DNA of 64,000 bases, from positions 62,001 to 126,000 of the forward strand of contig JAWWNJ010000259.1 in the NCBI GenBank assembly GCA_037176885.1, given 5' to 3'. The stretch's first letter is position 1. Every line of letters begins with the position of its first letter. The notes under the pieces are model-generated. The model saw only the letters and a list, made by a program, of their open reading frames with translations. It made no database searches and was not told where the DNA came from. Shown here piece by piece: positions 32,174-41,823 of this stretch. Made by a program: the position numbers and the translations under genes. This DNA comes from Favolaschia claudopus (Eukaryota; Basidiomycota; Agaricomycetes; Agaricales; Mycenaceae).

Positions 32174-34586
32174 TCATAGAGAGCGGGTAGTACACGTGTT
32201 TGCGCCAGCCATCGTGGCCACCATCCAGCTTCCGGGCTTGTCCTTTAACTCATTGAACGAGGCCTGCGGAAAGAAAAAGACATGGCTAACTCGTCCAGGG
32301 GTGATTCCATTGGAACTGATGTGTCAATGGGATCCCGATTTCCACGTCCCAACAGTATGGTAGAGCAGACCAGACATAAAAATAATAATGTCACCCTGGC
32401 GGTAACTGTTGAAGCTTAGTGAGAGCTCGTGTAAGCACATATTTTGCCGTACCTGAGCTTCACATCGATGTCTGACAAGTACAGTTCACCGCCCGCAAAG
32501 TCACCCACGCAGAAGGACGCTGTAGGGCCATCATCGAGACCATCGACGTGCTCCAGAACCTGCAACTTATATACAATTGCCCTGCCAATCCAGGGACCTG
32601 GGTCAGCTATCTCCCAGACCCCAGCTTTGAATGCTGCCGAATACTTGGAGTAGTATTCTGGGAACGCCACCTCAAACATGCAGCTCAAGTAGATAGCCAC
32701 CTCCTGTGTAGCCTGAAAGTAGTGGCGCACGGCAACAGCCGCTTGGCAGCCGCGGAAGAAATCGCTGGAAGGCATGAAGGGTCCTTTCTGATGATGGCGG
32801 TAAGTAAGCAACGTAAATGAAACAAAAAAACTCACAGAGTGCCCCTGCATAGGCCAGCAATGAACGAGATGAGTAACTCCAGCTCTTTCGGATACCACCT
32901 CCGCTGTGCCAGATGGGGTGTATGTCATGAATTTGTCATCCTCGACATGTCGAACATCTCGTTCTGTCGCCACGGGTTGAACAACGGCGTGAAGCATCTG
33001 AGCTGCTTCCCAGGTCCTTTGAATCAACGATTGCTGTGAAAGATTGTCAGAAGTATCGAACTTAATTTTGCGTCCACATACGTTGAGGCCGTCATAGTTC
33101 TCCTCAGTTCTCAGGAAGCGAGGGTAGTCACTGCGTTCAGGACCCGCGTAGACCGAGGCCGGCTATCTCGGTTTACCTCATAGCTACGTCGGCCTAACAT
33201 GGTAGGCCGAGTCTGCCGACGTCACGTAAACCGATTTGCGTCCACGTCGGTCTACTGGTCTGCCTACATCTTGCTACGGCTCGTAAGCCGACTGTGTCTA
33301 CAGTGGCCTTTCCACTTCCGCATTTCTTGCTTACTATTTCCACAGGCTTCTAAGTATCTTCCTTCCCCAACGTCTGTAGGTCCCTCTTTGGTCACACGCA
33401 TGTAGTCATCATTCTAATAATAATTGAGGACATTTTTAGACCCATTTTAGACTTTCCCTCGGTCTGTGATGGCCATTTTATTGAGCTTCGGGCACAGGAT
33501 TTCTCTACCCTTGGTCAGTCTCTCATCCCCTTCACATTGAGACTGACTATGAAGCTTGAATCTATCTCGGTGTACCTATAGTCATCGAATTCCCGAGTTG
33601 AACACCGGCTAGGCGGACCTGAAGCCGAAGTCACGCCTTGTGTTAGTGACATCTTGTGACACCTGCCCAGATCATTGCCGGCAGCAAGGCCGGCACCTTC
33701 ATTCACTTACCTGTTCTAACAAGCACCCTACAAGCGCTACCAGGAGCGTCAACAGACTGGGCGGACGCAAGCGTAGGTAGACGGACTCTGTTTACTGAGG
33801 GTTCGGGCTACGTCGGGCTAACATGGTAGCCAGACCCTCCGTCTACGAGGGTCCTGAACGCAGTGAGTGTTCTACAGCTCTTTCCTGACTCCCGGGATAA
33901 GGCTATTTGCCTTTGTTCAAACAAGTATTTTGCTACCCAATGTGGACTCACTCCAATCATTCTCGAATCACTTCCATGAGCAGCAAAAACACAAGCCAAA
34001 GTCGTCCCATTTATGTCTTTGAAAACTCCCGACATAGCATCTGCTGAGGACTCTCGCACCTTCGCGGCCGCTTCAGCCTTGAGTGCCTTCGTATTTTTAG
34101 GCCGTTTCTTTAGTTCATTGATATCCACAGGCACAATAAAGACGTCGGTATCGAGTGCCCAGCGAGCCGCTTTTTTACGCGCGTAGATCACAAAGTCAAT
34201 GTGAGGGACTACGGGGGTGTAGCAAGTCAAGCTTGGCTTTTTGACTGCTGCTGCTTTTAGCTACGAATCGACCGAACTTAGATCGGGAAACCCTATGATA
34301 TATACGTAGCAAGACGCACCCTAGCAGCTCTTGCTGCCTTTTCAGCCTTCGTCAAAGCATTTTTTCCTTTATGTTGCGTTTCATAGGGCCCAGATTTACT
34401 CTAGGGATCCTTTCAGTCAAGGTAATGCATGACTTGAAAACCAACCTCAGCGTTTGATTTCCGGATCGGCAATTTGCTGGCTCTCATTTCTGGGTTGTTT
34501 CGATTTAGAAGACCATAACTTGAAGCAGCGGCCGTTACTGCCTGTAAAGAGGTCAAGAAATCCATTTCATGTGGGAGGAGTGGCAT
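32174..34586 (-). pseudogene. TET/JBP-like 2OG-Fe(II) oxygenase gene, split by a CACTA element
   Basis: Seven exons join in frame on the minus strand: 34446-34586, 34320-34400, 33952-34260, 33866-33902 continued at 33082-33125, 32836-33033, 32453-32787, and 32174-32405. Introns are 45-59 bp. The C-terminal part shows the double-stranded beta-helix iron site: EHVDGLDDGPT (HxD), then GDFAGGELYLSDI, IIIFMSGLLYHTVG (distal His) and GITPGRVSHVFFFP (Arg for 2-oxoglutarate). The layout fits TET/JBP-type dioxygenases, which oxidise 5-methyl pyrimidines in DNA and are expanded in mushrooms. The N-terminal part is basic and alanine-rich. Two lesions are seen. A 737-bp transposon splits exon 4, and an in-frame TGA (32324-32326) lies between the distal His and the Arg. 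Without the insert, exon 4 is exactly 27 codons. Other 2OG oxygenase families are possible. Confidence 0.65.
33129..33865. mobile_element. CACTA-like non-autonomous element (737 bp)
   Basis: The ends are CACTGCGTTCAGGACCC (33129-33145) and its exact complement (33849-33865), continuing imperfectly for another 20-30 bp. The host bases AGT flank both sides (33126-33128 and 33866-33868). Termini starting CACTR, a 3-bp duplication and many subterminal motifs of the type CGTAGACCGAGG and TCGGCCTA are the marks of the CACTA (EnSpm) superfamily. There is no transposase inside. It interrupts an exon of the oxygenase gene. Confidence 0.82.
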
Positions 34587-35350
34587 CTCCGATTCTAAAA
34601 GGACACATGGGAAGAACGGCTTCCGATTGATTGAATGGGCGTTTTTAGACTCGTTGTACTGGGGCTTTAGCTAAAGGTGCACCAAAGGGCCGTGTGCACG
34701 TGGAGCAGTCAATCCTAATTTATTTTTCCAATTCACTGCATTAGAGTGTACAGTATTTTGACGCTCCTTTACACACCTAAATTTGTATCCCATATAACTT
34801 TCGTCGAGGGTCAGATATTGTGAAATAAATTTGATAAAGTCGTTCCTGAAGGTCTTAAGAAGGGTTGACCAAGTTTTGGAGGCTATACGGTCATTTTGTA
34901 CATTGTATTTTAGCGGAATACCGTGAAGATCAGCTACAGTATCTTGACGCTGCTTTACACAGTGACATTCTTTTGCACACTGTGACATTTCTCCCTCAGT
35001 TTTCATTCAAGGTCTGAGATACACATCGACCTCTCTGGAGGCCTGGTGCGAATTCGGATAAGATCTTTCCCATTTGGGGTCCGGACGAGATGTCCCAAAT
35101 ATCGGATTTTCCGGGGCAGGCATCGTAGGTGGTTGTCGGGGGTCCTGTCTGCCCCCACGAAACAACGCAAAGGCAGGTTCGTCACATTGAAAACCCGTCT
35201 ATTTTTCGGCACTGATGGCGCTCTGGCGACTTCAAAAATCACGATTTTTCTCTGAAAATGCGTGCAAACGCTTAGTTTAGAGGAGCTGCGTCGCCCTGTC
35301 TAGTCAAAACCGCGGTCAGATGGCTGGTTCGCGAAATAGACCTCTCAGAT
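34587..35350. other. Intergenic with a short direct repeat
   Basis: ACAGTATTTTGACGCTCCTT near 34749 recurs as ACAGTATCTTGACGCTGCTT near 34937, each followed by TTACACA. A minus-strand open frame (34671-35006) spans both but shows no domain. Confidence 0.45.
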
Positions 35351-35368
35351 TCGACCTTGTTTTACTCC

Positions 35369-36308
35369 ATGGACGTGACGAACCTATATGTCACTGTCAG
35401 TGACCGGGGGCCAGGTGCACTGCGAGCGGCCCAGACGAAAAAATCAGCCCAGACAGCACACTCAAAGGCAGCTGAGGCCAGTGCCCAAACCGTGGAGGAC
35501 TTCGTGGATGAAACCGGCGCTGAAACCGAGTTTGAGGGAGATGATCAGGTGGAAAAAGATGAAGGTGTGGGTGGGGGGTCAAAGCGCAAGCCGCTTACGG
35601 ACATCCAGGTGTGTATTCCGCGCATGCGCATGGTGTCCACAATCTAAAGTTGTGCTGTGGCAGCTCGATGCGCGCAAGCGGCGACGTGAGGACGCGGACA
35701 TTCTTTGTCCCGCAGAGCCGCCAGTCAAGGGACGCTTACGGACATCGCTCTGGCGCGACGCAAACGGCCTCACCAAGAAGGCTCGCAGTAAGCAGAGCAC
35801 GGTGCGTGGCCCTGTTGCTAATTCTTTGAGCTCTTCTACAGAATCTCCTCAGCTTGTGGGTCAACAAGACGGCCGCTGCACCTACCGTCAAGCTGCCAAT
35901 GTCAATAAGCAGGCGGCCGTGGGGGATGAGGTGGAGGACGAGGACGAAGGGGGTGGGTACTCAACAACCAAGAGTGACGCGGAGCGACAGAAGCTTGAAC
36001 TCTCACGCGCGGAGATTGAGGACGAGTTCCGCGAGTTGAATGGGAAGTTGAAAAAGTACGAGAAGAAGCATTTGAGCAAGAATGCAATCGCAACAGCTGG
36101 CTCGGACGCAAAAATGGCGAACCGCCTCATTCTCTTCAACGGCGTTAAGGCATATGCGGAGGAGCGACACAAGCGAGCGTTGCAGCAGCTCAAAGACGTT
36201 GAGAAGCTCAGGGTCTGCCCTGCGCCCCAGCGCAAGGGGTGTGCGATCTCCTTATCACGGAAAATACCCACGGGGTACCCACCCCCCAAATCGGGCAGGT
36301 GTGACTAA
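35369..36308 (+). CDS. Hypothetical two-exon coiled-coil protein
   Basis: I do not recognise a named family. An ATG at 35369 opens an 80-codon exon that ends at 35608 before GTGTGT. A 55-bp intron (35609-35663, ending CAG) leads in phase 0 into a 214-codon exon that ends at 36308. The protein of about 294 residues has an acidic patch (DEVEDEDEGGG), basic clusters that could be nuclear localisation signals (DARKRRRED), and a long predicted coiled coil (AEIEDEFRELNGKLKKYEKK onward) up to about residue 270. The last 25 residues, rich in Pro and Lys, may be read-through into non-coding DNA after a lost donor. The architecture resembles the N-terminal parts of transposon-linked proteins in mushrooms, but that is only an impression. 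Confidence 0.5.
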
Positions 36309-37235
36309 GCACTGATTGTAAGGAAAGCAACAAGAAAGCAAGCCACCTGCCTTGTTTCGAAATAATTATGTGGGTGCACTCACCTAAGGACGCGCACACA
36401 CTGACCAGGCTTTTTGCGCAAAAGCTCACCCCTAGCCCCAGCGGCTGAAGCTTCAACAGCGGATCTGGAAAGCCAGGCCCGGCATATCTGCCAGTCGCGC
36501 CGTTGCTGCGCGGTTCAGTAAGACGGGAAATTAAATTGGGCGCGTCAGCTGCGGTCGGCGCCAATTGCGTTGATCAAGACCCACGAACTCCCTGAGAACA
36601 AACAGGGACAAGAGTAATCTTGATACTGTACCGATCTGTATGGAGGCAACGCTCTGAGATGCGTTACGCGCCGTTGCTAGCCTTTTATGGTAAATTGCTG
36701 TGCAAAAGCAGTGCAAAATTACCATATATGGGACGATTTGTAAGCAAAAATGGCTCTGCGTTATGCGTTATGTTGCTACCATACATATCGGTACAGTAAT
36801 CCAGACGTCAAATCAGGTGTGCAGAAGTTTTTGAGGAGGGATGTGCTTGGCTGTAATACTGGGTCATAATTCGAAGGGGTGCGTGTTTTTTGTACAACAC
36901 TTCACACAATAGCACACAGGTTGGTTTTGTTGCCCTCGAGGCATGAGAAAATGTCAGAAGTCCGAACCTATAGCAACACGGACTGGACAGCTTCGGTTAG
37001 CCCGGCTGGCACAGTTGCCGAGCTGATCTACATGATCGGCTGACCGTTTTGGATGTCAGGACCCCGAAACCTACTTCTCAAGTCACCAGGTGCGTATCCA
37101 ATGTTCAGTTTTGAATGCATAAATCCAGGCTACTGTCACAGTCTGGCCAGTTGATTCCATCAAAACCTCTGATCCTGTTGATCCTTGATCAATTACGTCA
37201 TCAGGATGCCCACCCTGTGCCTGACTCTGTAGACT
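36309..37235. other. Intergenic, small hairpin near 36688
   Basis: ATGGTAAATTGCTGTGCAAA and its near-complement at about 36705-36727 form a hairpin. No gene is seen before the LTR element. Confidence 0.45.
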
Positions 37236-37240
37236 GATTG

Positions 37241-37581
37241 TGTAACGGTCCGCTCCCGCAAATATTATTTCTTTTGTATTAGTCTTACTAAATGACATTC
37301 TCTCCTTCCAGCTTATTGATTTACCGACCTTGCGGGCGCCAAGGGCGCCGCGCAAGTTACTGACGCTCCTTTAGCTTGAGGATCACGGAGCAGCTCCGTG
37401 ATCCTTTCTTGCTCCGTTGCTTATTGATGCGATATATAAACCCTGTAGTTCCGTAGTTAGTAGGCTAGAGAATAGTATCCCTACGCCACTCACCTCGTCT
37501 GAACGCCCTTCTGAGACGATTCTTCTGTGTGCCGGAACTAGCCGCCCTTGTTAGGTCTACTTTGGGCAGCTCTCCGTCACA
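37241..37581 (+). repeat. 5' LTR of the Gag-only element
   Basis: The 341-bp LTR starts TGTAACGG and ends CCGTCACA. It contains a perfect 12-bp inverted repeat around one base and a TATA-like box (see the separate entry). The bases directly downstream, TCTTTTTGAGTG, do not look like a standard tRNA primer-binding site. Confidence 0.92.
37380..37440 (+). promoter_or_regulatory. LTR hairpin and TATA-like box
   Basis: GGATCACGGAGC (37380-37391) and its exact complement (37393-37404) form a hairpin with a one-base loop. The sequence TATATAAA follows at 37433-37440. The hairpin could act as a terminator or packaging signal, or as a binding site for a dimeric regulator. The TATA box would set the transcript start in the LTR. 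Both are conserved in the 3' LTR (hairpin at 40695-40719). Confidence 0.55.
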
Positions 37582-37688
37582 TCTTTTTGAGTGCTCGATA
37601 ATCTGTCGCTACTCTGCTGGTTACCCCTCTGGCCGATCACCCGAGAATACCACTCTGTCGTCGACACCAACCCCGACTAACTGCGGAT

Positions 37689-40508
37689 ATGACTATGAAC
37701 TCACCCACCGATTCGCGGACGAGCTCTCCCGCCCGTCATCTCTCCCCGTTGGCTCTCCCTAGTCCTCCAGCGTTGTTCTTTGGCTCCATTGAGGCTGGTA
37801 CGTCCCCTTCACCTACCGCCACTTCGGTGGCGAGACGCACCGTTGCTTCGGCGACGCGGCCTTCGGGCGATACCTCTTCGGAGAGACCTTCCGCTGCTTC
37901 ATCAGCGAGAGCCGTTGCTTCGGCGACGCGAAACACGAACCCAATCCCATCCCTTGAGGCGGGCCCCTCGACGGTGAGATCTCGTAGTGCTGTCAGCACC
38001 GACGAATCTCTGAATTTTCGCTTGCGTCCCGCAAGCATTAATACCGATGTTTTGGTGGATGTTTCCACGCCGGATGATATTGTTGGCGGGGCTCATACCT
38101 CCGTCAATGATGATAGTTTATTGTTTCATGGTAGCACGCACCTTGGTGATAATCATATGTTGAGTAACGGATTAGCTACCCGTTCGATTATTGACATGAG
38201 TTATCAAGAGCTTCATGAACTTGCTGAGCAGCACGAGGCTTATGCCGCTCAGCTTCGCGTTCAGATGCAACACAAGAACGCGAATGATATGTCTCCGTGG
38301 GGAGACGTAAGTGTTCTCGACAATTTTAATTCCAAGGATTACGAACATACCTTGGATGCCTTTGCGGATGAAAGCATCGCAAAGCGCGAACGCGTGACGA
38401 CGCGTAAAGAGTTCGAGGAAGATAGAGCTCCTCAACCAAAACCAGAAGCTGAGAAGATAGAAGTACCTTCTCAGGCCCAAGCATTGGATGGAGAGTTCCC
38501 ATCTGATAGCGCTTCAGAGTTGGAATTACCTGCGGTTCAAAAAGTTGAACCTCAATTGCGCTTGATTGCCTCAGAACGTGATAGCCAAATCGATCACGCT
38601 CTCTCGTCCGATACGATAAGTTCCTCGGACAAAGAAAAGTTAGTTCAGTTGCTTGACAAAATCAGTGAGCTTGAGAGGCGCGCAATGACTAGCTCACCGG
38701 AAGTGAGCGGGTCCAAGGACTTATCAAAGTCCTCGACCAAACCCAAGCTGCGAGGCGCATCGTTGGGTAGATTGGCTCCTGGGAGCTTCCTTGATAAAAC
38801 CTTGCGTGGAGAGATTAAAACCGGCCTACATCCGTCGCCGTCCGATTCGCCAGATGACTCTCCGAGCTCGAGTGGTAACTCCAGCTCTTCGAGCGACGCC
38901 GAATCTGGATCGCGACGCCGCCAGTCCATCCCCCGCAGATCTTCGAAGCGAGAACGAGGCTCCAGACGTAAGCGCAGAATGCGGCTAAAGCCAATCAGTC
39001 CTTCACGTTACGACGGCGAACCAGATGCGAATAAAATTCAACGGTTCGCGCGTGAAGCGAAGACCTATGTTGAGATGGGTCACGTACCGGAGGAACGACA
39101 AGTCTACTTTGTATCCTATTTCTTGGATGGCAAAGCTTTAGATTTTTACAATCAGATCGTTATGAGGGACAACGATGATTGGGACTTACGGAGATTCTTT
39201 GTTGAACTCTGGGGGTTCTGCTTCCCAGTTGATTTCCGCAACCAACAGCGCGAGCGACTGAAGCGTTGCTTTCAAGGCAACAAAACGGTTGCAGAGCATA
39301 TTGCAGACTGGTCTCAGATTTTCAATACTATTGGAATTGTTGACAGCCAAGAGAAAGTCGTGCAATTATTTAATAGTTTTACCTCAAGAGTCCGAATGGA
39401 AATTGCCCGGCAGCATCTCAACCCGGAGAACGCTAGCTGGGATGAGATTGTGAAAGCTGCACTCGATGCTGAGGTCATAGTTCAAATTGAAGATCGGCTG
39501 GATGACACAGATGATCAGCTTTCTGAAAACTCGAGTGAAAACTCACAATCTGAAGATGATATTGACGAATCCGGTACAGATTCGAACGACAATGACTCCG
39601 ATGAGTATGAGTCCGATAAAAGCCCTACTGAGGATGATCAGTACGACAAAGATAATGAAAATGCCGACGAACCGGCCGAAGATGAATACGAGGAGTACGA
39701 GTCCGACGAGGATCGTGCTGAAGATGATGATGAGGAATCCTCCAAGCGAGGAGATGGAGGGCGTACCGAAGCCCAAGACGATGACAAGCGTGATAAGTAC
39801 ATGCGGAAAGGCTTGTGTTTTAACTGTGGAGGCCGCGGTCATCGCGCTCGAGACTGCCCTTCCCCGAGATCAGTAAGAAACACAGCTGATAATGAGATTG
39901 CGACGCACGCAATTTATTTCTCTCATGGCCCAGACTCCCGCAGCACGCTCGCTGAAACCACTGAAATGGGTATGTACGTCGGAAGCGTACGATTCGATAT
40001 TCCTCTCGAAGTCGAGGAGGGCGAGGTGGAACCCATGGAAACTTTTGCTGATTTTCTGCCGAACCCGACCCGTGACGAGGTGCACAATGTCGCCTTCGAG
40101 AGGAACTGCCATACAGATTCTCCTTCCATTGAAGCGATCCCACATGTTGAAAAGAAGCTGATTCCCACAGATTTCGAAGTCAAACCGAACGCAAAGTTTA
40201 CGGAGCAATCCGACGCAAAGACAAGACTGAATCGAGTTGTTTCTGACTTGACAAGAAATCGTGGACACCTGATGGAGGGCGAAAATGATAAAGACACAGG
40301 TGCAAAGCACAAAGTTCACTTGCTGTCGTCAAACAATGGCAAGATGAACAAGCCAAACGACGGTGATGGTCGAAAGCAAGTCGAGATTGACAGCGCGGAT
40401 CCCGTTGATCCGTCACGTCAAACAGAACTCGATGTTCAACTCCGAATTTGCTCCGAATTGAACATGCTCAACGATCGGCTCGCGCATATTCCCAACTGTA
40501 AGAGCTGA
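37689..40508 (+). CDS. gag: Gag polyprotein of the Gag-only LTR element
   Basis: This is an intact 939-codon frame starting MTMNSPTDS. The first 150 residues are rich in Ser, Ala and Pro. A short coiled coil (ELHELAEQHEAYAAQLRVQ) lies near residue 180. A retrotransposon Gag domain lies at about 445-600 (for example QVYFVSYFLDGKALDFYNQI and TVAEHIADWSQIFNTIGI). A very acidic stretch spans about 610-700, and one CCHC zinc knuckle, CFNCGGRGHRARDC, sits at about 709-722. A further 215 residues follow. Gag assembles the particle that packages element RNA in the cytoplasm, and the zinc knuckle binds that RNA. The long, unbroken frame in a Gag-only element implies that Gag itself is under selection or that the copy is very young. 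No protease active site is present. Confidence 0.93.
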   Translation: MTMNSPTDSRTSSPARHLSPLALPSPPALFFGSIEAGTSPSPTATSVARRTVASATRPSGDTSSERPSAASSARAVASATRNTNPIPSLEAGPSTVRSRSAVSTDESLNFRLRPASINTDVLVDVSTPDDIVGGAHTSVNDDSLLFHGSTHLGDNHMLSNGLATRSIIDMSYQELHELAEQHEAYAAQLRVQMQHKNANDMSPWGDVSVLDNFNSKDYEHTLDAFADESIAKRERVTTRKEFEEDRAPQPKPEAEKIEVPSQAQALDGEFPSDSASELELPAVQKVEPQLRLIASERDSQIDHALSSDTISSSDKEKLVQLLDKISELERRAMTSSPEVSGSKDLSKSSTKPKLRGASLGRLAPGSFLDKTLRGEIKTGLHPSPSDSPDDSPSSSGNSSSSSDAESGSRRRQSIPRRSSKRERGSRRKRRMRLKPISPSRYDGEPDANKIQRFAREAKTYVEMGHVPEERQVYFVSYFLDGKALDFYNQIVMRDNDDWDLRRFFVELWGFCFPVDFRNQQRERLKRCFQGNKTVAEHIADWSQIFNTIGIVDSQEKVVQLFNSFTSRVRMEIARQHLNPENASWDEIVKAALDAEVIVQIEDRLDDTDDQLSENSSENSQSEDDIDESGTDSNDNDSDEYESDKSPTEDDQYDKDNENADEPAEDEYEEYESDEDRAEDDDEESSKRGDGGRTEAQDDDKRDKYMRKGLCFNCGGRGHRARDCPSPRSVRNTADNEIATHAIYFSHGPDSRSTLAETTEMGMYVGSVRFDIPLEVEEGEVEPMETFADFLPNPTRDEVHNVAFERNCHTDSPSIEAIPHVEKKLIPTDFEVKPNAKFTEQSDAKTRLNRVVSDLTRNRGHLMEGENDKDTGAKHKVHLLSSNNGKMNKPNDGDGRKQVEIDSADPVDPSRQTELDVQLRICSELNMLNDRLAHIPNCKS

Positions 40509-40544
40509 ACCGATTCTAATTGAGGCCAACTCGCATTGTTGACC

Positions 40545-40555
40545 TGGAGGGCGGA
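40545..40555 (+). promoter_or_regulatory. Polypurine tract before the 3' LTR
   Basis: The bases TGGAGGGCGGA lie directly before TGTAACGG and match the position of the tract that primes plus-strand synthesis. A similar CTGGAGGGCATA lies before the Gypsy LTR at 19285, which supports both calls. Confidence 0.7.
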
Positions 40556-41455
40556 TGTAACGGTCCGCTCCCGCAAATATTATTTCTTTTGTATTAGTCT
40601 TACTAAATGACATTCTCTCCTTCCAGCTTATTGATTTACCGACCTTGCGGGCGCCAAGGGCGCCGCGCAAGTTACTGACGGTCCTTTAGCTTGAGGATCA
40701 CGGAGCAGCTCCGTGATCCTTTCTTGCTCCGTTGCTTATTGATGCGATATATAAACCCTGTAGTTCCGTAGTTAGTATGATAGCAGACACAACTTCATAT
40801 CAAGCCGGAATTTTGGCCAAAATTCTTTCAAACTTGAGATTTAGCAGGAACTTGGGGTGGGTTTATAGGCAAAATTCGCATTTCAGAGAAAACGGAGAAA
40901 CCCTAGTCTAGGGTTAGAAAAGCGCGAAATTTTTGCGCAAAATTTCAAAAGTGTGTGTACCTAACTTCAGGTTTCCGGAAAAAAAACCATCGGATTATAG
41001 CCTGAAGTTGGTCAGTAGCTCATTCTGACCCCAGCAAACATCCATAGCAGAAGTCCCTTGGATTTGGTTGAGATTTGGTGAGGTGTGGCAGACATTTGAT
41101 GCGCTGATGGCATCGTACAGCCACCGGCTATGTCTCGGCCCGGACCGAAAGCGCGAAACTCCGTGGAAGAAGAAATGATTTTGTGGATTTTGAGACTTTT
41201 GACCCGAGGGATCTCTAGTCTTCCTTCTTATGGTCATTTCTGCACAGTTTCAATGCCACTGGGTAAAAACTGAGGGCACAGTAACAATTTCCAAATTAGG
41301 TATCTGGCTTGTCACGAAGTTCGGTCCGCTATCATAGGCTAGAGAATAGTATCCCTACGCCACTCACCTCGTCTGAACGCCCTTCTGAGACGATTCTTCT
41401 GTGTGCCGGAACTAGCCGCCCTTGTTAGGTCTACTTTGGGCAGCTCTCCGTCACA
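40556..41455 (+). repeat. 3' LTR of the Gag-only element, interrupted
   Basis: The LTR is in two parts, 40556-40777 and 41337-41455, separated by a 557-bp TIR element with a TA duplication. Without the insert it is 341 bp and matches the 5' LTR at all but one visible position. Confidence 0.92.
40778..41334. mobile_element. TA-flanked TIR element in the 3' LTR (557 bp)
   Basis: The ends are TGATAGCAGACACAACTTC and the complement of TGATAGCGGACCGAACTTC. TA lies on both sides (40776-40777 and 41335-41336), and the intact 5' LTR shows the empty site GTTAGTAGGCTAG. This is clean proof of a TA target duplication. A diverged copy in the opposite orientation lies at about 57423-57940. There is no transposase frame. 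Confidence 0.88.
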
Positions 41456-41460
41456 GATTG

Positions 41461-41821
41461 TCTGCTTCATTCTCAATTCAGGCACCATCCCTCTCTGAAT
41501 TCCATTGCTGTGCTCCATTCCATTCTATGGGGCTGTGCTCCATTCTCAATTGTTATTGTTCTCTCCATTCTATTATCTATGACTGTGAGGGTACTCCCCT
41601 CTTCATTCCCTTATTGTTCTCTCCATTCTATGACTGTGGAGGTACTCAGTTATGACCATGAAGGTTCTCTTCTCTCTTCTTATTGTTTTATTTCTACTTT
41701 AGGAAGTAGAGCTTAGGTATATAAAGGGCTCTGGCTCTACCCATGTACCCTAGTGTTTTTATTTTATCCTTCTTACGGGTCTCTCCTGGTGTGCTCTCCA
41801 AGCCTTCATCTTACCAGAAGG
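41461..41821. other. Pyrimidine-rich repeat stretch, no gene
   Basis: The block TTATTGTTCTCTCCATTCTAT with TGACTGTGRRGGTACTC recurs two to three times between 41550 and 41660. A TATA-like box (TATATAAAGGG near 41720) suggests the remains of an LTR, but no partner was found. Confidence 0.4.
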
Positions 41822-41823
41822 TA

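Larger units (their letters stand above)
37241..41455 (+). mobile_element. Complete Gag-only LTR retrotransposon (TR-GAG-like)
   Basis: Two LTRs of 341 bp each (after subtracting a later insertion) enclose a single long open frame for Gag and nothing else. The LTRs begin TGTAACGG and end CCGTCACA. The 5 bases GATTG precede the left LTR (37236-37240) and follow the right LTR (41456-41460). By eye the LTRs differ at one position (C at about 37366 versus G at 40681), so the insertion is recent. Only about 47 bp, including a purine tract, lie between the Gag stop and the 3' LTR, leaving no room for protease, RT or integrase. This is the layout of TR-GAG elements, which move with enzymes made by relatives. 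No autonomous partner with these LTRs is in the window. Confidence 0.92.

Noticed and set aside
37083..37355. Minus-strand open frame starting MRGALGARKVGK, repeated at 40413-40670
   Set aside because: Both lie on the antisense of the two LTRs and are identical only because the LTRs are. They are not genes.
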